Shown: positions 16,050 to 20,934 of the stretch, in pieces
Position numbering within the stretch: the stretch's first letter is position 1
Layout of the letters: every line of letters starts with the position of its first letter
Position numbers and translations under genes: made by a program
DNA from: an uncultured Porphyromonadaceae bacterium
Lineage (GTDB): Bacteria; Bacteroidota; Bacteroidia; Bacteroidales; Muribaculaceae
Direction: 5' to 3'
NCBI GenBank assembly: GCA_947174225.1
Contig: CAMWIF010000005.1
Coordinates: forward strand, 1-20,934
Length of the DNA stretch: 20,934 nucleotides
The notes under the pieces: model-generated
Databases searched by the model: none
What the model was told of the DNA's origin: nothing
What the model saw: only the letters and a program-made list of their open reading frames with translations

Positions 16050-17948
16050 TCAGTCTCGTTCAAGATAGGTGATGCCATAGAGTCCTGATTTGTAATTGTT
16101 AAGGAATTGGCGTCCCTCTTCGGCGGAAATAACCCCTTGTTTCATTTTGGCAGAGACCCAAGTCTCAAGTTTTCGGACAAGCTTTTTAGGACTATATTCC
16201 ACATAATCAAGTACGTCAGCCACAGGCTCTCCATCAATAATCTGTTCAATTTCATATGAATCTTTATTGACAGAGATATGGACGGCACTGGTGTCGCCAA
16301 ATAAATTATGGAGGTCGCCAAGAATCTCTTGGTATGCACCGACAAGAAAGACCCCTATATAATATTTATCATTTTGACGGAATGTATGGATAGGAAGTGA
16401 GTAAGACATTCCTTGGGGAGATACGAAACGGTTGATCTTTCCGTCGGAATCGCAGGTGATGTCTTGGATTGTGCAACGACGTGTTGGCTTTTCATCAAGA
16501 CGTTGGATAGGCATAATGGGAAAGAGCTGGTCAATAGCCCATGAGTCGGGGAGACTCTGGAACAGTGAGAAATTGCAGAAATATTTCTCTGGCAACATCC
16601 TGTCAACTTTACGAAGCTCTTCCGGCGGATGCTTCATACTCTTGGTTAGGTCGTTGACATCACGAGCTACCGACCAAAACAGTTTCTCAATCTGTGCGCG
16701 AGTACGAAGGTCAAGAAGGCCAAGGCTAAAGAGTTCAAGAGCCTCTTCACGAATTTGAAGAGCGTCGTGCCAATCTTCAAACAGTGTTGAAGCATTGATA
16801 CGATCCCAGATATTGTACAATTCTTTGGCTAATTCATGAGCACCCTCTTCGATTACTTCATTGTCGTTCCATATGGGGAGCTGAGTGGTCTCAAGCACCT
16901 CAATCACAAGGACTGAGTGATGAGCCGTAAGTGAGCGACCGCTTTCTGTGATAATATTCGGGTGGGGAAGTTTATTTTTGGTGCATACATCTACGAGAGC
17001 GGATACAGAGTCATTGACATATTCCTGAATAGAATAGTTCATTGAATTTTCACCCATCGAGGAGCGTGTGCCGTCATAATCAACGCCAAGACCGCCTCCT
17101 ATATCGACAAATTCAATATTGAAGCCCATTTTCGACAACTGCACATAGAATTGCATTGCTTCGCGGAGTGCATTCTTTATACGTCGTATCTTAGTGATCT
17201 GGCTGCCTATATGGAAATGAATGAGCTTGAGGCACTGAGTCATATCGTTCTTCTCAAGAAACGAGAGAGCATCGAGCAATTCAGAAGAATTAAGTCCGAA
17301 CTTTGAAACATCACCTCCGGATTCTTCCCATTTACCACTACCTGACGACGAGAGCTTGATACGAATGCCAATATTAGGAGAAATGTCAAGACGACGAGCC
17401 ACGTCGGCAATGAGCTTAAGTTCGTTGAGTTTCTCGACGACGAGATAAATCCTGCGACCCATCTTCTGGGCAAGGAGAGCCAGTTCAACATAATCCTCAT
17501 CTTTATAGCCATTGCAGACAATAATGGAGTTGGATTGGGGATTTACAGCAAGCACGGCATGAAGTTCAGGCTTGGAGCCAGCCTCAAGACCGATGTTATA
17601 TTTATTTCCATGGCTCACGATCTCCTCAACTACCTGCCTCATCTGATTCACCTTGATAGGATAGACCACGAAGTTCTGTCCCTTATAGGAATACTCATCA
17701 GCAGCTTTTTTGAAGCATGCAGAGATTTTCTGAATCCTGTTGTCAAGGATATCGGGAAAACGAAGGAGCACAGGAGCGGAAACATCGCGAAGTTTCAATT
17801 CATCAATCACCTCTTTTATATCCACAGAGGCGTAACCTTCGCGAGGGGTGACCTGAACATGACCTTTGTCGTTGATTGAAAAATATTTTAATCCCCAGCC
17901 ACTAACGTTGTAAAGCTCGGCTGAGTCTTCAATACGCCATTTTCTCAT
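16050..17948 (-). CDS. speA: Biosynthetic arginine decarboxylase
   Basis: The 632-residue PLP enzyme of fold type III converts arginine to agmatine, the first step of one route to putrescine and spermidine. The PLP lysine is K99 in YPIKVNQ. HFHIGSQ (244-250), the phosphate-binding GGGLGVDYDG (284-293) and ESGR (335-338) form the barrel active site. C499 and D500 in the TCDSDGK segment supply the second half of the dimer active site. The long alpha-helical insertion (about 365-470) is typical of SpeA and distinguishes it from the shorter LysA/ornithine enzymes. It lies 16 bp after ssb and 8 bp before truA. The same transcript carries an ArgR repressor gene, which suggests shared control by arginine (inference). 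Confidence 0.96.
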   Translation of the reverse strand: MRKWRIEDSAELYNVSGWGLKYFSINDKGHVQVTPREGYASVDIKEVIDELKLRDVSAPVLLRFPDILDNRIQKISACFKKAADEYSYKGQNFVVYPIKVNQMRQVVEEIVSHGNKYNIGLEAGSKPELHAVLAVNPQSNSIIVCNGYKDEDYVELALLAQKMGRRIYLVVEKLNELKLIADVARRLDISPNIGIRIKLSSSGSGKWEESGGDVSKFGLNSSELLDALSFLEKNDMTQCLKLIHFHIGSQITKIRRIKNALREAMQFYVQLSKMGFNIEFVDIGGGLGVDYDGTRSSMGENSMNYSIQEYVNDSVSALVDVCTKNKLPHPNIITESGRSLTAHHSVLVIEVLETTQLPIWNDNEVIEEGAHELAKELYNIWDRINASTLFEDWHDALQIREEALELFSLGLLDLRTRAQIEKLFWSVARDVNDLTKSMKHPPEELRKVDRMLPEKYFCNFSLFQSLPDSWAIDQLFPIMPIQRLDEKPTRRCTIQDITCDSDGKINRFVSPQGMSYSLPIHTFRQNDKYYIGVFLVGAYQEILGDLHNLFGDTSAVHISVNKDSYEIEQIIDGEPVADVLDYVEYSPKKLVRKLETWVSAKMKQGVISAEEGRQFLNNYKSGLYGITYLERD

Positions 17949-17964
17949 TTATCTATACTAAAAT

Positions 17965-18291
17965 TTACATGGATTTCCTACCAAGTATTTCAAATTTTTC
18001 AACTATTATCTCAGTCTTTCGTCTTACAATTTTCAGCCTGTCCTCGTATTCACGTGTACGCAGGTAACCCTCTACATAGAGCTGGGTGCCTTTCCTTACG
18101 TAACGCTCTACAATTTGGGCATTTCTATTGCCAAACACAAGCGAATGCCATTCGGTGGTTTCTACTTGTGCCGTGCCACGCACTTCACTTGTGGCTAAGG
18201 AGAGATATGCGATGGTTCTGTCCTTATCAGGATAACGTATCTCCGGATCATTGCCTACATATCCCAAAAGTATTACTTTATTTACCGACAT
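17965..18291 (-). CDS. ssb: Single-stranded DNA-binding protein, tail-less
   Basis: This 108-residue protein is little more than one OB fold of the bacterial SSB type. It has NKVILLGYVGNDPEI (4-18), the aromatic TEWHSLVFGN (46-55), and KGTQLYVEGYLRTREYED (67-84). It ends in EKFEILGRKSM, so the glycine-rich linker and the acidic DDDIPF-like tip that recruit repair proteins are absent. It may be a paralogue, with the main SSB elsewhere in the genome. The start is the ATG at 18291; a 40-residue upstream extension in the same frame runs back into the argC-like gene and does not look like SSB. Gaps are 25 bp to the argC-like gene and 16 bp to speA. Confidence 0.9.
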   Translation of the reverse strand: MSVNKVILLGYVGNDPEIRYPDKDRTIAYLSLATSEVRGTAQVETTEWHSLVFGNRNAQIVERYVRKGTQLYVEGYLRTREYEDRLKIVRRKTEIIVEKFEILGRKSM

Positions 18292-18316
18292 CTGAATAAA
18301 AAATAGAGTGGAAAAA

Positions 18317-19279
18317 TCAAGCGAACCACGAAACAGATTTTCCGGTATCCGTTTTATCGGCACTGAAGCAGGAGGGCTTAAGATGAAGCCCGACTTTTTC
18401 ATCGAGGGCAAAGAATAAGTTCATAATGTGTACAGCGTCACCGGCTCCACCACGAATGTGACAATCTCCAACTGCGGTAATTTCTAAAAGACCGGCTCCG
18501 GGCTTTTGAATGGAAACGATGCACTTATGAGTGCCCTCCACTTCCAATCTGTTTACTTCAGAAAGACTCGTAAATGTAAAATTATGGTCATCGTAAACAG
18601 ATTCGAATATATTGTCGACTTCAGCAATAGCAAGTGGAGATTTGAAAACACTGGAGACCCTCATAGAGCGTCCTGAATCGCACGGTCTTATATAAATATT
18701 TATTTTTCCGTTGAAATTGTTTTGTGTCTTTTGCAGGAAAGAGGTAATTTCGTGATTGAGCCGTTCAATGTCGATAGTAGGTGCTATTGAGCGAGGGGCA
18801 TCAATAGTTATCTCAATATCTGAATTTAACAACTGATTCATTGCAAGAGGATAGAGAGAGATAAGGGCAAGGGCGGCTGCCGGAGTAGGGACCACAGCTA
18901 TTCTTGCACCTCTGACAAGCGGCTTACGATTTGCTTCAGACAAACCATATTCCATACCAAAGCTATCGCAACGATCGATACGTGCCGGTGACATGTCCAC
19001 AATCCGTAATTCCGGAATGGATTCAGAATTCAGAAGAATATTTGTACCCTTCTCGGAGTTATCAGCAAGGAAAACGATGTCGAGATGGGAGGGATCTAAT
19101 TTTTCCGAAAAATTAACAATATCCTCACCTAAAAAACCGTGATGGCGAGAAGTGACCATTCTCCCTGCCCAGGCGGGGGCATATAGAGAACGGATGTCAA
19201 CTTCCGGATGATGTATGAGTATTCGGAGCAATTCTCCGGCATCGGGGGAGTCCGCGCCAATAATTCCAACTTTAATCAT
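18317..19279 (-). CDS. ArgC-like protein lacking catalytic residues (probable pseudoenzyme)
   Basis: The 320-residue protein is homologous over its full length to N-acyl-gamma-glutamyl-phosphate reductase (ArgC). The start (IGADSPDAGELLRILIHHPE), the middle (MEYGLSEANRKP) and especially the end (GGAGDAVHIMNLFFALDEKV, then GLHLKPSCF) align with Bacteroidales ArgC as I recall it. The active site does not: the NPGC motif that holds the catalytic cysteine reads VPTP (130-133), putting proline at the cysteine position. The HxHxPEI region reads ERLNHEI (172-178), losing the catalytic histidine. About 19 residues of the substrate loop before it are missing, and the NADP loop GxxGYxxG has become GADSPDAG (8-15). 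The reading frame is intact. It overlaps argR by ATGA, so it is expressed. Reductase activity is very unlikely; a regulatory or binding role is inference. Confidence 0.85.
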   Translation of the reverse strand: MIKVGIIGADSPDAGELLRILIHHPEVDIRSLYAPAWAGRMVTSRHHGFLGEDIVNFSEKLDPSHLDIVFLADNSEKGTNILLNSESIPELRIVDMSPARIDRCDSFGMEYGLSEANRKPLVRGARIAVVPTPAAALALISLYPLAMNQLLNSDIEITIDAPRSIAPTIDIERLNHEITSFLQKTQNNFNGKINIYIRPCDSGRSMRVSSVFKSPLAIAEVDNIFESVYDDHNFTFTSLSEVNRLEVEGTHKCIVSIQKPGAGLLEITAVGDCHIRGGAGDAVHIMNLFFALDEKVGLHLKPSCFSADKTDTGKSVSWFA

Positions 19280-19773
19280 AATGTCAAATCTTGAGGGTCA
19301 ACAGAGAGTATATTTGAGAATAACGAAATAGCTTCCTGCCTTGTCATTCCTTCGCGAAGCACAGCAAAAATGGTGTCACTACCGGGTATGGTGCCGAGAA
19401 TATCAGGGTTCATACTCATATCAATATCATAAGCTAAGCCGGAAGCATAGCCATTGCGGGTTTTTATGACAGCAATATTGCCGGAAAATCTAATTGAAAT
19501 GAATCCACTTTGATAGTTAGCGTGAGTGGGAGCCTTCCCGGTATTGATAATCTTATCTTTCAATGAATCACTATCCGGGAGGACATACATATATGTGCCC
19601 CGATCGGTAGGGACTTTAGTAGTGCGAAGCATTTTGAGGTCACGCGAAAGTGTAGCTTGAGTGACAGGATGTCCTTTTTTAGCTAACGCCGCCGCCAGCT
19701 CTTCCTGACTTCCGATGCATTGATTACGTATGAGCTCAATGATAAGGTCGATTCTTTTCTTTCTTTTTTTCAT
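19276..19773 (-). CDS. argR: Arginine repressor ArgR
   Basis: The 165-residue protein has the two ArgR domains. The N-terminal winged helix-turn-helix (about 7-55) has SQEELAAAL and the recognition helix QATLSRDLK (39-47). The C-terminal hexamerisation and arginine-binding domain (about 88-160) has GYASGLAYDID and GTIPGSDTIFAVLREG (127-142). In well-studied ArgR proteins the arginine site shows two adjacent aspartates (GDDT); here the first is serine (S132, D133). The gene overlaps the nuclease gene upstream and the argC-like gene downstream by ATGA on both sides. Known ArgR proteins repress arginine biosynthesis genes and often themselves; no ARG box is recognisable here because the promoter lies outside the window. 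Confidence 0.95.
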   Translation of the reverse strand: MKKRKKRIDLIIELIRNQCIGSQEELAAALAKKGHPVTQATLSRDLKMLRTTKVPTDRGTYMYVLPDSDSLKDKIINTGKAPTHANYQSGFISIRFSGNIAVIKTRNGYASGLAYDIDMSMNPDILGTIPGSDTIFAVLREGMTRQEAISLFSNILSVDPQDLTL

Positions 19774-20378
19774 CCTTCTTCATTATTATTCTTACGACGT
19801 TCAAGCTCGGCTTTGATTTTGGCTGCTTCCTCATAATCCTCATTTTCGGCAGCTAAAAGCATTGCTTCGGATAATTGACTTATAGTCATAGATGCAATCG
19901 AATCTTTCGACTCGCCAGTTTCCTGAGGCTCTTCTTGAGTCGGGGCATCAGACGCTGTGGAAGTTCCCTTTGCGTCAAATCCAGCCTCAAGGAGCACTTG
20001 CTCGGAAGTATATATTGGAGCACCTACTCTTATCGCAAGAGCCACTGCATCTGAAGAGCGTGAGTCAATAATTCTTTCATTCTTACCATCAGAGAACACA
20101 AGGTCGGCTGCAAACACACCATTAGGAAGCTTTCGGATTTCCACTCTGATTAATGAGATGCCGAATGCTTCCAGAGAAGCCGCCATTGTGTCGTGAGTAA
20201 GGGGACGTGGTGTGGCAACTTCCTGAAGTTTACATTCTATAGCTTGTGCTTCAAGAAAGCCTATAATGATGGGGATGCGTCTTGTTGTTCCGACTTGTTG
20301 CAAAATCAAGGCGTAGACTCCTGATTCTATCTGGTTATAAGTTATACCTATCAGTTCCAATCTGTATTTCTTTTCCAT
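19770..20378 (-). CDS. Bifunctional nuclease (DUF151) family protein with UVR motif
   Basis: This 202-residue protein combines two parts. Residues about 4-135 form the bifunctional nuclease (BFN/DUF151) domain, with LILQQVGTTRRIPIIIG (24-40), EAQAIECKL, MAASLEAFGISL and the conserved DSRSSDAVALAIRVGAPIY (105-123). A low-complexity, acidic linker (about 136-162) leads to a C-terminal UVR-type helical hairpin, LSEAMLLAAENEDYEEAAKI (169-188), as found in UvrB and UvrC. Members were named for DNase/RNase activity in plant homologues, but in bacteria the role is unclear. The UVR motif suggests protein-protein contact with the repair machinery or a Clp/McsA-like partner. It is 24 bp after mnmA and overlaps argR by ATGA. 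Confidence 0.88.
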   Translation of the reverse strand: MEKKYRLELIGITYNQIESGVYALILQQVGTTRRIPIIIGFLEAQAIECKLQEVATPRPLTHDTMAASLEAFGISLIRVEIRKLPNGVFAADLVFSDGKNERIIDSRSSDAVALAIRVGAPIYTSEQVLLEAGFDAKGTSTASDAPTQEEPQETGESKDSIASMTISQLSEAMLLAAENEDYEEAAKIKAELERRKNNNEEG

Positions 20379-20402
20379 CTTGAGTTCAGTTTAAGAAGTG
20401 GT

Positions 20403-20934
20403 TTAACCTTTCACCGGAGCATCCGGTCGGGCAAATCTGCGATGACGATGTTTTGACTGGTTTACCGTAATCATAGCCGAGCCGAGACAAAGGTTATGAT
20501 CAGGCGTATATATCACAGCGAACTGACCCGGTGCAATTCCTTGAACGTCGACATCCGATTGTATCCTCAATCCATCGGGGTCTTTTATAAGATGGCCTGG
20601 AAGAAACTCAGGTGAATGACGTGTCTTGAAGGTGATTTCTATTTTATCTGACAATTGGGCAGGGTATATGTTTTCAAAAGGATCTGCGGAAATCCAGTTC
20701 GGCTGTTCCAATGGGATGGTGCGTCCATACTGCAAACGTGTGTCATAGCCGTTTGATACATACACAACGTTATCTTTTATGTTCTTTTTAACCACAAACC
20801 AGGGCCCTCCACTCATTCCAAGTCCTTTTCTCTGACCAATTGTGTAGAACCAATAGCCTTTATGAGTCCCAATCTTTTTCCCGGTTGCAATGTCAATCAG
20901 CGGACCCTCTTTCTCACCGAGATGGCGGGCAATG
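20403..20934 (-). CDS. mnmA: tRNA-specific 2-thiouridylase MnmA, C-terminal part
   Basis: The last 176 residues of MnmA are present; the gene continues past the window edge. MnmA adds sulfur to the wobble uridine 34 of glutamate, glutamine and lysine tRNAs. The family signature appears at the edge of the window as GEKEGPLIDIATGKKIGTHK, followed by GYWFYTIGQRKGLGM. This is followed by the beta-barrel domain with DVQGIAPGQFAVIYTPDH and an AMITV strand. An internal ATG at 20816 is not the start, since the frame stays open and conserved upstream. The ATP pyrophosphatase domain and catalytic cysteines are out of view. The operon promoter presumably lies upstream of this gene. Confidence 0.95.
   Translation of the reverse strand, partial: IARHLGEKEGPLIDIATGKKIGTHKGYWFYTIGQRKGLGMSGGPWFVVKKNIKDNVVYVSNGYDTRLQYGRTIPLEQPNWISADPFENIYPAQLSDKIEITFKTRHSPEFLPGHLIKDPDGLRIQSDVDVQGIAPGQFAVIYTPDHNLCLGSAMITVNQSKHRHRRFARPDAPVKG

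Noticed and set aside
18292..18411. A 40-residue N-terminal extension of SSB
   Set aside because: It overlaps the argC-like gene in another frame and lacks SSB similarity; the OB fold begins at the ATG at 18291.
18317..19279. The argC-like gene as a simple frameshifted pseudogene
   Set aside because: The frame is intact over 320 codons, ends like normal ArgC and keeps coupled starts and stops, so active decay is not visible.
1..20934. Defence system, prophage, insertion sequence or CRISPR array
   Set aside because: Every long coding frame has a housekeeping or known family identity; no transposase, integrase, repeat array, direct-repeat border or defence-type domain was seen.

Overview
The window looks like a chromosomal segment from a Bacteroidota bacterium, most likely order Bacteroidales. 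I lean towards Muribaculaceae, but that family guess is inference. The signs are: a GLPGLI-family protein paired with a TonB-dependent-receptor-like barrel; start regions without Shine-Dalgarno sequences; several promoters of the Bacteroidales type (-7 TAnnTTTG, in two cases with a TTG element exactly 20 bp upstream); a bifunctional nuclease fused to a UVR motif; and a class I-type hybrid cluster protein with a cupin partner. No mobile element, CRISPR array, rRNA or tRNA gene is visible. The DNA is densely coding, and no gene-free stretch exceeds about 250 bp.

Layout. Positions 1-5628 are all minus strand. A GLPGLI gene overlaps the barrel gene by ATGA, and these are followed by a small cupin gene and hcp (hybrid cluster protein), which ends at a hairpin at the window edge. 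A divergent promoter region (5629-5877) separates this block from a plus-strand DEAD-box RNA helicase (5878-7203). The 3' end of the helicase gene overlaps, tail to tail, a minus-strand set made of tRNA-dihydrouridine synthase, MTA/SAH nucleosidase and an SBF-family transporter. A second divergent promoter region (9752-9919) starts a plus-strand run: flavodiiron protein, a uracil-DNA-glycosylase-superfamily protein, a DedA membrane protein and ribulose-phosphate 3-epimerase. From 13124 to the end there is one long minus-strand run, in transcription order: mnmA (partial), bifunctional nuclease, argR, an argC-like gene, ssb, speA, truA, ligA. Most junctions in it are ATGA overlaps or gaps under 30 bp.

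How the genes fit together. Two loci point to nitrosative or oxygen stress in an anaerobe: cupin-hcp, and the flavodiiron protein translationally coupled to a DNA glycosylase. The right-hand run mixes tRNA modification (MnmA, TruA), DNA maintenance (SSB, LigA, nuclease) and arginine metabolism (ArgR, SpeA). Its most unusual member is an ArgC homologue that has lost its catalytic cysteine, its catalytic histidine segment and the glycine pattern of its nucleotide loop. It is nevertheless intact, co-transcribed and translationally coupled to ArgR, so it is probably a pseudoenzyme with a new role. This is the strongest candidate for undescribed biology here; the rest is mostly recognisable housekeeping.
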